A DNA stretch of 64,000 nt, taken from NCBI GenBank assembly GCA_017468985.1, contig JAFUHF010000021.1, positions 114,902-178,901 on the forward strand. Direction: 5' to 3'. Positions 44,454 to 55,500 of this stretch are shown here, in pieces; the stretch's first letter is position 1, and every line of letters starts with the position of its first letter. The DNA comes from Bacteroidaceae bacterium (lineage in GTDB: Bacteria > Bacteroidota > Bacteroidia > Bacteroidales > Bacteroidaceae). Under the pieces are notes generated by a model. The model was not told where the DNA came from. It saw nothing but the letters and a program-made list of their open reading frames with translations, and searched no databases. The translations under genes were made by a program, and so were the position numbers.

Positions 44454-47072
44454 TTACAGCTTTGCAAGCTCCACCACCTTTTCAATGGCAGCATTTAACC
44501 CATCGGCATTTTTACCTCCTGCCGTGGCAAAATGAGGAGCACCGCCACCACCACCCTGAATGAGTTTGGCAGCTTCGCGCACCAACTGTCCTGCATTGAG
44601 TTGATGATCGCTCACTAAATCCTTGCTAAGCATTACGGTCAACATGGGTTTTCCTTCAGCCACACTGCCAATCACCACCATCATGCTTTCACGTGAGTCA
44701 CCCACGAGTTTAAAGGCCAAATCCTTCACCACTTCTGCTGGCAATTGCGTGAGCGCTCTGATTACCTTTGTACCGTTCACTACTTGGGCGTTCTCCATCA
44801 GTTTGGTTTTAAGAAGTTCTGCCTTTTCCCTCATGTAGGCCTCTACCTGCTTTCTCAATTCTGCATTATCGTCCAAAGCCTTGTGAACAGCACCAGTCAG
44901 ATCCTTGGCATTGTTCATCAGTTCTTTTAATGCCACGATGGAATCTTGCATCACATATACCGTTTCTTCGGCCATCTGTCCGGTAACGGCTTCTATTCTG
45001 CGTACGCCTGCGGCCACGCTGCTCTCAGAAAGGATATGGAACAATCCTATCCTACCCGTACTATGGGCATGGCATCCACCACACAGTTCTACGCTTTCGC
45101 CAAAGCGCACTACACGCACTTTGTCACCATACTTCTCTCCGAACAATGCGATGGCCCCCATCTGGCGAGCTTCTTCGATAGGAATTTCTCTATGCTCGTC
45201 CAAGGGAAGATCTTCGCGGATGTGAGCATTCACAATACGTTCCACCTTGCGCAAGTCCTCTGGAGTTACTTTCTGAAAATGCGAAAAGTCGAAGCGCAGA
45301 TAGTCTGGGGTAACCAAGGAGCCTTTCTGCTCCACATGAGTGCCAAGCACTTGGCGCAATGCCTGATCCAACAAATGGGTGGCTGTATGATTGGCCTCGC
45401 TAGCATGACGTTTCTCCAGATTAATCTTGGCCAAGAATGCAGCTTCAGGATGCTGGGGCAAAACGTTGGTAACGTGAATAGGCAGATTGTTTTCTCGCTT
45501 TGTATCTACAATTTCCACCTGCTCCTCGCCGTTCACCAACAAACCGGTATCGCCCACTTGGCCACCCATCTCTGCATAGAAAGGCGTCATGTCAAGCACC
45601 AATTCGTAAAAGGAACGCTTCTTTTGAGCCACTTTACGATAACGCAATATGTGGCATTCCTGCTCCGTGCGATCCCAGCCCACAAACTGTGTTTCACCTT
45701 CACCAAGAATGGTCCAGTCACCTGTTTCTACAGTTGCGGCATTACGGGCGCGTTCCTTCTGTTTTTGCATCTCCACATTGAAAGCCTCCGTGTCCACCGT
45801 CAGTCCCTGCTCAGCACAAATGAGTTCCGTTAAGTCAAGAGGGAAACCATACGTATCGAAAAGCGTAAATGCCTGCTTGCCATCAATCTGCTTTGAACCT
45901 TTTTTTAGCGTTTCGCTAATCACACCGTCAAGCAGGTTGATGCCCGTAGCCAATGTACGCAAGAAGGACTCTTCCTCTTCTTTCATCACCTTGGCAATCA
46001 GTATGCGTTGTGCTTCCAGTTCAGGATAGGCCTCGCCCATCTCTGCCGTCAGCACGGGCAGCAGTCTATACATAAAAGCATCTTGGAAACCTAAGAAGGT
46101 ATAACCGTAGCGCACGGCCCTGCGCAGAATGCGGCGGATCACATAGCCAGCCTTGGCATTGCCCGGAAGCTGACCATCGGCAATGCTGAAAGCTATGGCA
46201 CGCACGTGGTCGGCTATCACACGCATGGCGATGTCTTTCTTGGCATCGTCACCATACTTGCTGCCCGACATGCGAGCAATCTCCTGAATCAGGGGTTGGA
46301 ACACATCGGTATCATAATTGGAATTCTTTCCTTGCAGCACGGCACACAAGCGCTCAAAACCCATACCGGTATCTATCACATGGTTGGGCAATGGTTCCAA
46401 GCTCTGATCGGCCTTGCGGTTATATTGCATGAAAACGAGGTTCCATATCTCTATTACATGAGGATTGTCCTTGTTCACAAGCTCTGCACCGGGCACGGCC
46501 TGCTTTTCTTCCTCTGTGCGCAGGTCAATGTGTATCTCGGAACAGGGGCCGCATGGTCCCATATCGCCCATTTCCCAAAAATTGTCATGCTTATTTCCGT
46601 TGATGATGTGATCCTTGGGCAAATACTGCTCCCAATAGCCTGCAGCTTCATCATCGCGAGCCAGACCTTCGTCAGGAGCCCCCTCAAATACGGTGGCATA
46701 GAGTATAGAGGGGTCTATCTTCAAAACGTCTACCAGATATTCCCATGCCCAATTGATGGCTTCTTTCTTGAAATAATCGCCAAAGCTCCAGTTACCGAGC
46801 ATTTCAAACATGGTGTGATGATAGGTATCGTGGCCCACTTCTTCCAGGTCGTTGTGCTTACCGCTCACGCGCAGGCATTTCTGTGAATCGGTTTGCCGAC
46901 GACTCTTAGGCTCACGATTGCCCAGAATGATGTCCTTAAACTGATTCATTCCTGCATTGGTAAACATCAGGGTAGGATCATCCTTGATCACCATTGGAGC
47001 CGAAGGAACTACTAAGTGCCCATGGCTTTCAAAGAACTTCTTAAAGCTCTCACGTATTTCTTTTGCTGTCAT
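44454..47072 (-). CDS. alaS: alanyl-tRNA synthetase
   Basis: The protein has 872 residues from the ATG at 47072, where [19 protein letters not shown] is the standard N-terminus. A start 29 codons earlier crosses the promoter. The class II aminoacylation domain comes first ([24 protein letters not shown]). The editing domain has the zinc site HTATH and [10 protein letters not shown]. The C-terminal DHHA1/C-Ala domain ends with [14 protein letters not shown]. It charges tRNA-Ala. A TAACTTTG box lies 28 nt upstream, divergent from the MerR-type gene. Confidence 0.97.
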   Translation of the reverse strand: MTAKEIRESFKKFFESHGHLVVPSAPMVIKDDPTLMFTNAGMNQFKDIILGNREPKSRRQTDSQKCLRVSGKHNDLEEVGHDTYHHTMFEMLGNWSFGDYFKKEAINWAWEYLVDVLKIDPSILYATVFEGAPDEGLARDDEAAGYWEQYLPKDHIINGNKHDNFWEMGDMGPCGPCSEIHIDLRTEEEKQAVPGAELVNKDNPHVIEIWNLVFMQYNRKADQSLEPLPNHVIDTGMGFERLCAVLQGKNSNYDTDVFQPLIQEIARMSGSKYGDDAKKDIAMRVIADHVRAIAFSIADGQLPGNAKAGYVIRRILRRAVRYGYTFLGFQDAFMYRLLPVLTAEMGEAYPELEAQRILIAKVMKEEEESFLRTLATGINLLDGVISETLKKGSKQIDGKQAFTLFDTYGFPLDLTELICAEQGLTVDTEAFNVEMQKQKERARNAATVETGDWTILGEGETQFVGWDRTEQECHILRYRKVAQKKRSFYELVLDMTPFYAEMGGQVGDTGLLVNGEEQVEIVDTKRENNLPIHVTNVLPQHPEAAFLAKINLEKRHASEANHTATHLLDQALRQVLGTHVEQKGSLVTPDYLRFDFSHFQKVTPEDLRKVERIVNAHIREDLPLDEHREIPIEEARQMGAIALFGEKYGDKVRVVRFGESVELCGGCHAHSTGRIGLFHILSESSVAAGVRRIEAVTGQMAEETVYVMQDSIVALKELMNNAKDLTGAVHKALDDNAELRKQVEAYMREKAELLKTKLMENAQVVNGTKVIRALTQLPAEVVKDLAFKLVGDSRESMMVVIGSVAEGKPMLTVMLSKDLVSDHQLNAGQLVREAAKLIQGGGGGAPHFATAGGKNADGLNAAIEKVVELAKL

Positions 47073-47099
47073 TTTGCTTCTTTTTCTCGAAAAACGTTG

Positions 47100-47127
47100 C
47101 AAAGTTAGCAGTTTTTCAGTACATTTG
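47100..47127. promoter_or_regulatory. divergent -7 boxes of alaS and the MerR-type gene
   Basis: The minus strand reads TAACTTTG at 47100-47107 (alaS). The plus strand reads TACATTTG at 47120-47127 (regulator). The two boxes are only 12 bp apart, so the promoters overlap. Confidence 0.55.
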
Positions 47128-47170
47128 CAAACCTTCTCCAAGCAAACATGTGCTTTCATACCGTTTAATC

Positions 47171-47551
47171 ATGGCATTAAATCAAAATAAGGAATTAAAG
47201 AAGTTCTACTCCATTCACGAAGTAGCCGAACAGTTTGGTGTTGCTGAATCGTTGCTGCGCTATTGGGAAACGGAGTTTCCTCAAATCAAACCCCACAAGG
47301 CCGGACGCAACATTCGTCAGTACAGCAAGGATGACATTGATGCCATCAAGGTGATCTACAATCTGGTAAAAGTGCGCGGCATCAAGATTGCCAAAGCGCG
47401 CGAAATGCTGGCTAAGAATAAGGAAGGTGAGCAAAACTCTGCCGAAGTGATTGACAGGCTCAAGCAGATTCGCCTTCAACTTGTCGAAATGCGCAGTGCC
47501 ATCAACCAAATTGACCCCGACTTGCTCCCCGACGAACTTCCGCTGAACTAA
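47171..47551 (+). CDS. MerR-family transcriptional regulator
   Basis: The protein has 126 residues from the ATG at 47171; an earlier in-frame start lies before the promoter box and is rejected. The MerR winged helix is clear: KKFYSIHEVAEQFGVAESLLRYWETEFPQIKPHKAGRN, then YSKDDIDAIKVIYNLVKVRGIKIAKAREML. A short coiled coil of about 30 residues follows. There is no cysteine-rich effector loop, so it is not a metal sensor of the classic type. It overlaps the convergent cls stop by 4 nt. The targets are unknown; it may act on the shared alaS promoter region. Confidence 0.88.
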   Translation: MALNQNKELKKFYSIHEVAEQFGVAESLLRYWETEFPQIKPHKAGRNIRQYSKDDIDAIKVIYNLVKVRGIKIAKAREMLAKNKEGEQNSAEVIDRLKQIRLQLVEMRSAINQIDPDLLPDELPLN

Positions 47552-48969
47552 AAAAGCGGAGAGAAGATCCTCACAAACGATTCCAACAGGCGTCTGCGCC
47601 TATTTCGGTGATTCCACATGTGCAAGTCCACCCTCATACACGCCTTCTTTGCTTCATTATACAACGCCTTCACTTCCTCTGCAATCTTTTCGTCATAGAA
47701 GAACGCCGTCCCCTCAAACGTATCGTTCAGGCTTCGAAAGTCCATATTGGCTGAACCAACGGAACAGAAGACTCCATCTATGACCAGTGCCTTGGCATGC
47801 AACATACCTGGTCTATATGCGTAGATCTCTCCACCAGCCTTCAACACGTCTCCATAAAAAGACTCGTTGGCCCACGTCATCCAGAATCCTCCAGGCTTCA
47901 GTGGCACCATCACCTGCACCTTCACCCCCCTCAGAGCCGCCGTTTGCAGTGCTTCGAGCAGGGTCTCTGTCGGCATGAAATAAGGAGTCTGTATCAGGAT
48001 GTATTCGCGCGCACTCTGAATCAAATGGTTGTATGCCATCTGTATGTTGTTCCATTGCCCCAGGGGAGCCGACATCACGATTTGCATCAATGCTCCACCA
48101 TTCGCCAGCTGCGATAGCTTGGGGTAATAGTTCATGTCGTTGATCAGTTCCTGCGAAGCATAAAACCAGTCTGCCAGAAAGAGTTGCTGCAAGCCGTAAA
48201 CAGCCGCACCTTCCACTCTGAAATGCAAATCGCGCCAATCACCGCCATGCTCTCCGTGAATATACCTCGATGCCAGATTCATACCGCCCGTGTAGCCTAC
48301 GCGTCCGTCCACTATCACAATCTTACGATGATTGCGATAGTTCACTCTGTGCGACAACCTTCGAAAATGTACGGGTTGAAACGGCTGCACGTCTATACCT
48401 GCTTCACGCATTTCCCTAAAAAACCTTCGAGCTACCGACCAGCATCCCACATCGTCATAAATCAGTTTCACGCTCACGCCTCTGGCAACAGCTTCTTTCA
48501 AAGCCGTGGCCACAGCACCACCCATTTCGTCATCTTCCATAATGTAGAATTCCACGTGAACATGTTGCTGAGCATGAGCTATATCAGACAACAGATCTGA
48601 TAAAAAAGAAGCACCCCGTGTATAAAACTTAGCTACATTACCTCCAAAGGGCAGTGCAAAACTGATCTTCTTCATCATCAGCATTACTGACTGAAAGCGT
48701 TCAGGCACGCTGTATTGCTCCTGATTCACATAGTAGGAAACCACCTTCTGCGTCAACAATTCGATGTTTCTTTTGCTCATCACGAACTCGCGACGAATGT
48801 TCTGACCAAAGAAGTAGTAGAGTACCAGCCCCACAATGGGAATCAGCAGAAGCACCAACAGCCATGCTATCGTTTTCACCGGCTGTCGGTTGTCCAGCAT
48901 CACAGCCCCCATGGCACTGAGCACCAGAAACACGTAGAATGCCACAACTATGTAGAATACTATTGTCAT
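47548..48969 (-). CDS. cls: cardiolipin synthase (phospholipase D family)
   Basis: The protein has 473 residues from the ATG at 48969, with AGGAAG 5 nt upstream. Two N-terminal membrane segments (about 2-24 and 32-52) precede two PLD domains. HRKIVIVDGRVGYTGGMN and HAKALVIDGVFCSVGSANMD are the two HKD motifs, both complete. It condenses two phosphatidylglycerol molecules (or PG with PE) into cardiolipin at the inner membrane. It stands alone in the minus direction and converges on the MerR-type gene with a 4-nt overlap. Confidence 0.94.
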   Translation of the reverse strand: MTIVFYIVVAFYVFLVLSAMGAVMLDNRQPVKTIAWLLVLLLIPIVGLVLYYFFGQNIRREFVMSKRNIELLTQKVVSYYVNQEQYSVPERFQSVMLMMKKISFALPFGGNVAKFYTRGASFLSDLLSDIAHAQQHVHVEFYIMEDDEMGGAVATALKEAVARGVSVKLIYDDVGCWSVARRFFREMREAGIDVQPFQPVHFRRLSHRVNYRNHRKIVIVDGRVGYTGGMNLASRYIHGEHGGDWRDLHFRVEGAAVYGLQQLFLADWFYASQELINDMNYYPKLSQLANGGALMQIVMSAPLGQWNNIQMAYNHLIQSAREYILIQTPYFMPTETLLEALQTAALRGVKVQVMVPLKPGGFWMTWANESFYGDVLKAGGEIYAYRPGMLHAKALVIDGVFCSVGSANMDFRSLNDTFEGTAFFYDEKIAEEVKALYNEAKKACMRVDLHMWNHRNRRRRLLESFVRIFSPLF

Positions 48970-48986
48970 CTTCCTATTCTTCAGTG

Positions 48987-48994
48987 CAAAGATA
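48987..48994 (-). promoter_or_regulatory. -7 box of cls
   Basis: The minus strand reads TATCTTTG, 18 nt upstream of the chosen ATG at 48969. This rules out the longer frame from 49017. Confidence 0.55.
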
Positions 48995-49090
48995 AAATAA
49001 AGAATGTAGAACGACAAGCAGTTAAGCCCAAATTGTAGGAATTCTGGAAGGAATTCAGGGAGTTAATGGAGTAATAGTAGCCATCCATAC

Positions 49091-49128
49091 AAAAAGAGAG
49101 TTAAGGAACCATCCCGGTTGCTTAACTC
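49091..49128 (-). terminator. terminator of the outer-membrane barrel gene
   Basis: GAGTTAAGGAACC (49098-49110) pairs with GGTTGCTTAACTC (49116-49128) with one mismatch and a 5-nt loop. AAAAA at 49091-49095 is the T-run for the minus strand. The rest of the 304-nt gap from 49018 to 49321 shows nothing else. Confidence 0.75.
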
Positions 49129-49321
49129 TTATACGAAATGAACTTATGATATTAAAAGGCTCTAAGCAAAAAGTCTCTGACCGTATCTATGCTCTCCCCT
49201 CTTGAGGCCTCATGCATCATGTTGTCAGAGCAACAGAAGCTTGCGTTTATCTTGATGATGCAAAATTATCAATAAAAATAGTTTTAATAAAATTTCGGGC
49301 AATGAATCTTTCCTTGGAAGG

Positions 49322-52261
49322 TTATCGTCCCATGCCACCGCCACCACGTGGACCACCACCGCCTTCACGGTTACCTCGGTTGCCACCGCCACCACCGCCG
49401 GTGTTGATCCTACCGCCAATGCCTCCAAAGAGGTTCATGCGATAGATGAAGTGAACCATGAAGTAACTATTGATGCCGTTCGACCAACTGTCTCTTCTCA
49501 TCTGTGCCGTGATGGAACGGCTAATGTTGCTGCGCTGGTGCAGGATGTCATAGAACTGAATCTGCAACGTGGCATTGTTTTGGGCCAGGAAGCTCTGTGA
49601 AATCATAGCGTTCCATACCAACTCGTTCGTATTCATGGAGTGGTCGGTAAATCCTCTGCGACTGTTCATGGCCATATCGGTCGTAACGCTCATATTCCAC
49701 GTAGTATTCAGCTGCAAGTTCCATCCGTAGGCAAACGTATAGGTATCCATGTTGTTGCGTTCCTGCAAGCTGGAGCGTGAGTGATCATAGTTGATGCTTC
49801 CGTTCAGCCCCACCTCAAAGAAGTCATTCCTGTAGTTCACCCTCAGGCGATCGCCCAGTCCGAGCGTCTTCACCGTGTTCTTCTCGCTGTTGCTGTTACC
49901 TGTACTGATGAAGCCCACGTTGTGCGAATAGCCCACGTTAGCATCAGTACCTACGAAAAAGATATTGTCAGGACCAAATGACGTGTTAAACATAAACCAG
50001 CCGTTGGTTCTCCAGTTACCATTGATGTTTTCCGGCCGTGTGGTACGTACACCCGACGTCGGATCATAAACCACGGCATTGCTAATGCTGTTCGAGGTCT
50101 GACTGAATGAAGCGTCGGCCGCAAAACTGCGCTGGTGCTCCTGTAGGTAGGTATTGTAATGCAGGTTGAAATTGTTGCTCCATGAGGGCTTCAGGCCCGG
50201 ATTACCCTTGCTGATGTTCAGAGGGTCGCTGGTGTCGGTCACGTCGAGCAGGTCGGTCATCGACGGCTGCGAGGAAGAACCGCGATAGCGCAACTCCAAT
50301 CGGGTGAAGCGGTCCATATTCCAACGCAGGCGCACATCGGGCGACACGTTAAACACATCACGCGTCACGATGGTATCAAGCTGGTTCTTCTTATAGTCTA
50401 ACTTTGTACGCTCTGGATTCAGGCGCAAACCGGCACTCAGGTTGAAGTCTTCGTTCACGTAGCGCAGTCCTACATTGATGGTGTGTTCATCGTAGCGATA
50501 GGTGGCATAGCGGCTGTTTTCTATGTTGAGAGCCATGTTCAGCGAATCCCCTTCGGGCAGCATGCCCAACGGATGCACATTGCCAATGCCCCAGCCTGCC
50601 AACGAATCCAGTTGGAAGAGCGAACGATCGGAGTCAGAATAGCGATGTCTGAAGTTATAACTGGTTTGCAGGAACAGGTTTTTGGCCAACGGTTCGGAAT
50701 AGCTCGCACGTACATTATAGTTCCAGCTCTTCGATGGCGACGTACTGTACTGATTGGAATACACCTGCTGGTTACTTCTCCGTTGATAATAGAAGATGTC
50801 GGAAATGTTGTAGCTGAAGTTGTCACTATTGCTCAGGGCTGCTCCTCCGTCCAGTGAAATACTTCTGCCCTTATTATTCAGCCGTCGCGTAATGCCCAGG
50901 TTAACGTCGTAGTTATTGCTGTGGCTTGCTCCGATGGACATTCTGCTGTTACGATTCACAGCAATGTTCGAAAGGCTGGTCGGCACATTAAAGGAATTGA
51001 GCGAACGGAACATGGAGTCCAACGGATTATCCGTCACCTCGTAAGGATTTGAGTTAAACGTGGCCGAAAGGCTGTTGCTGCTGCTGTTCGACTCGTTATG
51101 ACTAATGTTGGGTCGCATGTACACGGACGTCAAAGTGTCTGGATTCCACCTCAGATTCAGCTCTACGCTGGCACTCGATCGTTTCCCCAAGCTGTGGCCT
51201 GAACTGTTGGAAAAGGAACTCTCATTGTCCGTATTCAGGAAGGTTTCAGAATTGGTACGCGAAAGGGCATCCGTGCTTACATGGCTCAAACGTACATTAC
51301 CTCCAATTTGGAAGAAACCGCCTTCGCGTTCTTTCTTTCCATTGTTCCAGAAACCGTCCACTCCCACATTCTTATTGGCTGAAAGACCGTTGCTGCCGCC
51401 GCGGAAGCCCGGACCGCCACCGCGGAAGCGGCGGTCACCCACATTGTTCATGCTTCCAAATACCGAGATGCGCGTATTGTCTGTAAAGCGGTTCACAAAC
51501 ACGTTCGAACTGTACCTGTCATGATTGCCATAGGCCAGGTCTATGTTCGAAAACAATGTGCTTTTCAGTTTCTTTTTCAGTTCCAAGTCCATCACGGTCT
51601 TTTCGTTGCCATCGTCTATGCCCGTCTGCTGCGTGTAGTCGCTCTGCATGTCATAAACCTTCACGCGGTTGATGAGCGAAACTGGCATATTCTTCATAGC
51701 CACTTTCGTATCTCCTTTGAAGAAGTCCTTACCGTCCACACGCACCTCGCTCACGGTCTTACCGTTAATCGTCACGCCACCGTCGTCGTCCACCACGGCA
51801 CCGGGCAACTTGTCTATCAAGGCTTCGAGTGTAGCTCCTTCGGGCACCCTGTAGGCTGCCACATTATATACGAAGGTGTCTTTGTGCATCTCCAACTTGG
51901 CTAAACGGGCCTTCACCGTTGCCGATTTCATGATGATGTCATTCGGAGCGATGGTCACATTGCCCAACTTGGCTGTAGGCTGACTCTTGGTCAGGGTCAC
52001 GTCGCGATATACGGGCACGTAGCCGATGTATGAGAACTTCAGAATATATTTCCCTGCCTTCTTAGCATTCACGTTAAAGACACCCGAAGCCGAAGAACTG
52101 GCACCGCTGATAAACGTGCTGTCAGCTTTCATCAGGCGAACCGTAGCCATCGGAACAGGCTGATTGGTATTCTTATCAATAACGGTACCGGAGATCAAGT
52201 AATCTTCCGCCTTAGCGGCAAGGGCCAGCAGCATTAGCGTAATCAGAAAATATCTTCTCAT
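49322..52261 (-). CDS. outer-membrane beta-barrel protein with carboxypeptidase-like regulatory domain
   Basis: This 979-residue protein has a signal peptide (MRRYFLITLMLLALAAKA). Residues 22-105 are a carboxypeptidase-D regulatory-like beta-sandwich (ISGTVIDKNTNQPVPMATVRL). A plug-like region follows (EALIDKLPGAVVDDDGGVTINGKTVSEVRVDGKDFF). The rest is a large TonB-receptor-type barrel (about 240-940) with alternating aromatic strands. The C-terminus is odd: about 30 residues made of Gly, Arg and Asn (TGGGGGGNRGNREGGGGPRG) instead of the usual final aromatic residue. Another Gly-rich loop (RRFRGGGPGFRGGSNG) is near 285. This is the 'outer membrane beta-barrel protein' family of Bacteroidetes. 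No SusD-like partner is next to it. Ligand unknown. Confidence 0.85.
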   Translation of the reverse strand: MRRYFLITLMLLALAAKAEDYLISGTVIDKNTNQPVPMATVRLMKADSTFISGASSSASGVFNVNAKKAGKYILKFSYIGYVPVYRDVTLTKSQPTAKLGNVTIAPNDIIMKSATVKARLAKLEMHKDTFVYNVAAYRVPEGATLEALIDKLPGAVVDDDGGVTINGKTVSEVRVDGKDFFKGDTKVAMKNMPVSLINRVKVYDMQSDYTQQTGIDDGNEKTVMDLELKKKLKSTLFSNIDLAYGNHDRYSSNVFVNRFTDNTRISVFGSMNNVGDRRFRGGGPGFRGGSNGLSANKNVGVDGFWNNGKKEREGGFFQIGGNVRLSHVSTDALSRTNSETFLNTDNESSFSNSSGHSLGKRSSASVELNLRWNPDTLTSVYMRPNISHNESNSSSNSLSATFNSNPYEVTDNPLDSMFRSLNSFNVPTSLSNIAVNRNSRMSIGASHSNNYDVNLGITRRLNNKGRSISLDGGAALSNSDNFSYNISDIFYYQRRSNQQVYSNQYSTSPSKSWNYNVRASYSEPLAKNLFLQTSYNFRHRYSDSDRSLFQLDSLAGWGIGNVHPLGMLPEGDSLNMALNIENSRYATYRYDEHTINVGLRYVNEDFNLSAGLRLNPERTKLDYKKNQLDTIVTRDVFNVSPDVRLRWNMDRFTRLELRYRGSSSQPSMTDLLDVTDTSDPLNISKGNPGLKPSWSNNFNLHYNTYLQEHQRSFAADASFSQTSNSISNAVVYDPTSGVRTTRPENINGNWRTNGWFMFNTSFGPDNIFFVGTDANVGYSHNVGFISTGNSNSEKNTVKTLGLGDRLRVNYRNDFFEVGLNGSINYDHSRSSLQERNNMDTYTFAYGWNLQLNTTWNMSVTTDMAMNSRRGFTDHSMNTNELVWNAMISQSFLAQNNATLQIQFYDILHQRSNISRSITAQMRRDSWSNGINSYFMVHFIYRMNLFGGIGGRINTGGGGGGNRGNREGGGGPRGGGGMGR

Positions 52262-52586
52262 TGCTTTTTAACGTGTGGGTGACTTATCGGGAATCTACAA
52301 ACTATATTATAATAAGGACATGCACTAACGTCATACCCATTCATAAGACAATCGAAGAATAAAAAGGTTTAAGCAATAGGAAGAAAGAATTGTGAACCGG
52401 AGGGGTATGACTCATGCAGGCGAATTATTCAATTCATAATGCATAATTAGAGTACCTCCGTTCTGCAACACATTAGATTTATTAATTGAGAATTGTGAAT
52501 TATGCTTTACTACATTAACTCTATCAAACAACAAAAGGGCCCCACGCTCGGTGGGACCCTTTTGTATTAATATGGTATGTGGTGAA
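52262..52586. other. intergenic gap with terminator between the barrel protein and the giant protein 1
   Basis: The 325-nt gap holds the terminator at 52533-52563 and an imperfect inverted repeat (AATTCATAATGCATAATTAG near 52433 and GAATTGTGAATTATGC near 52490). No clear -7 box for the barrel gene was found: the minus strand reads TATAGTTTG near 52300, with one extra base. Confidence 0.45.
52533..52563 (-). terminator. terminator of giant secreted protein 1
   Basis: AAAAGGGCCCCAC (52533-52545) pairs with GTGGGACCCTTTT (52551-52563) with one mismatch and a 5-nt loop. A near-identical terminator follows the paralogue at 57612-57642. Confidence 0.85.
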
Positions 52587-55500
52587 TTACTTCACTGCAA
52601 CCTTTTCCTTACCGATGATGTAGAGACCCTTCGTCAGGCCCTTTCTGGCTTCAGTAGCCTTCACGTTCTTCTTGATGAGCTTGCCGTCTACGCTGTAAAC
52701 GTCTACCTTATCAGAAGCGTTGAGCACCTTGATATTCTTCAAGCCAAGGGCTACACCGTCAAGCTTGCCTTCAGCAACCACTACCTGGTCAATGTTCTTA
52801 TCAATCTGAGTTTCGATTTCGGAACCCTGGATATAAGCACGCATTGCAACCACGTTGGTTTCCCCAGTAGTGATCTGGAGACCATTGCTTGCGAAGGTTC
52901 CGTAACCGGCACCCGGCAGCGTAATACCGTCCATTACACCAATCAGACCGTTCTCACTGGTTCCCTCAGCTACGAGTTCGTCAGTAATCGGCAATACGAA
53001 TGGAGAGCTGGTATGTGATTGTTCATCAGCATAGAGAGTGTAATCACCAACTTCGATAATGAACGGCTCACCTGCCTTAACGTCATCCTTGAGGTAGAGG
53101 TTCAAGGTCGTCGTGTTGGTTTCTTCATCATAGCTTACGCTCTGGATGCCATAAGCCTTGGCATTTTCGTTAGCCAGCGTGATGTCACCAATTTCATAAG
53201 GATAGAGAGCTGTACGGATGTAGTTGTCCGTAATGTTCACTACCATGTCTTCAGCCGTTACTTCAACGGGGATCCATGCGCTACCGCTGTTGTGAGCTAC
53301 TTCAGCGATACCTACTGTTGCGTTAGCAGAAGCAGAAGAAACAGCTTCGTCTTCGCCGAGGTCAAGAGCTACAGTACCGTCAGCGAGGTAAACCACGTTC
53401 ACGGGAACCTTCACGTTGTTCATGGTATAAGTACCATTTTCTTGCTTGCCATAGTAGTGACCGCTGTAGAGGTTCTGGAGGGCATACTTGCCATCTTCAA
53501 CCGGAACGAGTCTCCACATGCTGTACGGGTCATTTTCACCCCATGAGCGAGCGCCATAGCTTGCTGTTGAACCGATGGTATAGGTACTATACAAAGGCAG
53601 GTCCTTCGACTTGTTCTGGAAGTTGTACCACTTCATAGGCTCAATGGTATTCACACTGCCGAGGAGAGTCTGGAGGGCCGTTTCCATCTTGGCGATGGCT
53701 TCGTCCTGCTCTTGTCTGGTCGGCTTGCTGAGACCAGACTGAATTTCTTCGATAGTTGCCTTGTAAGTGTCAACAGCATCCTGATTAGCTACTTGACCCA
53801 CTTCGTCGCCGGCCGTAGCATTGTTTGCATAAGAGGTATACTTGTTGTTAGCCTTGCTCAGCACGTCAGGATCAGCATAAGCTGCGAGCAGTGCTTCAAC
53901 CTTGGCCTGAAGTTCAGTAGCCTTGGTGTTATCAATCTGGTGGTGATACTTGTAACCACTTGCATAGTCATAGTCTTCGTCTGCCAAAGCCTGCAACTCT
54001 TCGAGAGCCTGATGGAAGTCCTGATCATAGTTCACCTGCATACCCTCTTCATCACGATCCTGGAACAGACGGAATACGGCTACGTTGTAGGTCTTACCAG
54101 TAATTTCAGGCTGAGCATATGTACGACGGCCCTGAGCTTCGTCAACGTTACCCATTACCACGAAACGCAGATACTTGTAAGGCTTGTCCATCTTCACCAC
54201 GTCGGAAGTCCAAACGGGGCTATCAGAGGTAGAACTGGGATATACAGGCATGGTGTAGCCGTTCTCCTCGTTCATGCGAACGATGTGATCCCACTGGTCG
54301 ATGTCGGCCATGTCTACTCCTGCACCAAGTTCGTCGTCATTGGTAGCATAAATATCCAAGTCATTAGGCGTATCAATGTAAGCAGTGCTGGTACGACCTC
54401 TCATATAAATATAGAAGTTATCAGTAGGAGCATTGAGAGCCACCTGGAGGTGGTGATAACCAATACCTACAGCAATGTTGTTGCTGTTACCATTCTTCCA
54501 TTCTTCAAGTTTTGCAGCCCACTGTTCAGCCGTTGTTCCAGACTGAGTCATCAAGGCATTATCCCAATAAGAGTGGAGGTTGAAGTAGTAATGCAAGTTG
54601 TCTTCATAGAGCAGGTGCTCGAAGGCAGACATGTTACCACCATTAGCATTGAATGCATAGGAGTTGGGAGCGTCAACGTTGTTAGAGCTGAACTGCGAAG
54701 CGCTGGTGATCAGGGTAACGCGTCTTTCGGTCACCTTGTTATAAGCGTTGCGAGCAGCAGTAACGGCACTTGCCAATTCAGAGTCAAGAGCATCGCGGTC
54801 AATGAATATGGCCTTCACCTTTTCAAGAGCTTCAGCCAAAGCATCAACGTCTTCTTCCGTTGCACTGAGGGAGCGGATCTTTTCAGGAGCAGCCTGCAAC
54901 AGTGGATCGAGAGCGTCGATAGCTTCCTTCATACCTTCAACCAGTACGTATTCACTGTTGTCATCGATCTCGTTCTGATAGAGCTGCCATCCACCTACAT
55001 TCCAAGTAATACCAGTAACTTCAGGAGCCTCAAAGAAACGAGCGTTCTGGCCAACCATGCCGGTGTTCTTTACTACGAAACGAACATATTTGTAGGGCTG
55101 GTCGAGCTGGAACTCTTCAGAGGTGTACACTGCACCTGCCACATTGCCTGGGAGACCTTCGGCAATCGTATTCACGAATGTCCATTTATCCAGATCAGCC
55201 TGATCGGTAGAAGCACCGAGTTCGTCATCATTAGTTACGTAAATATCGAGTTCCGTAGGAGTGTCAACATACGTTGTACCGGTACGGCCGGTAATCTTGA
55301 AGTAGAAGTTATCAACGGGCTCGTTGAAGCGAACCTGCAAGTTGTGATAACCTACGCCAGTAGCCTGGTTATTGGGGTTAGCCTCTACCCAAGCGGCGTT
55401 GCTGGCTTCCCATTCCTCAGCAGTAGTGCTGGGATTTGCCATTTCGTTCTGCGACCAACGAGAGTGGAAGCAGTGAGAGTAATGATACTGTCCGTCAATG

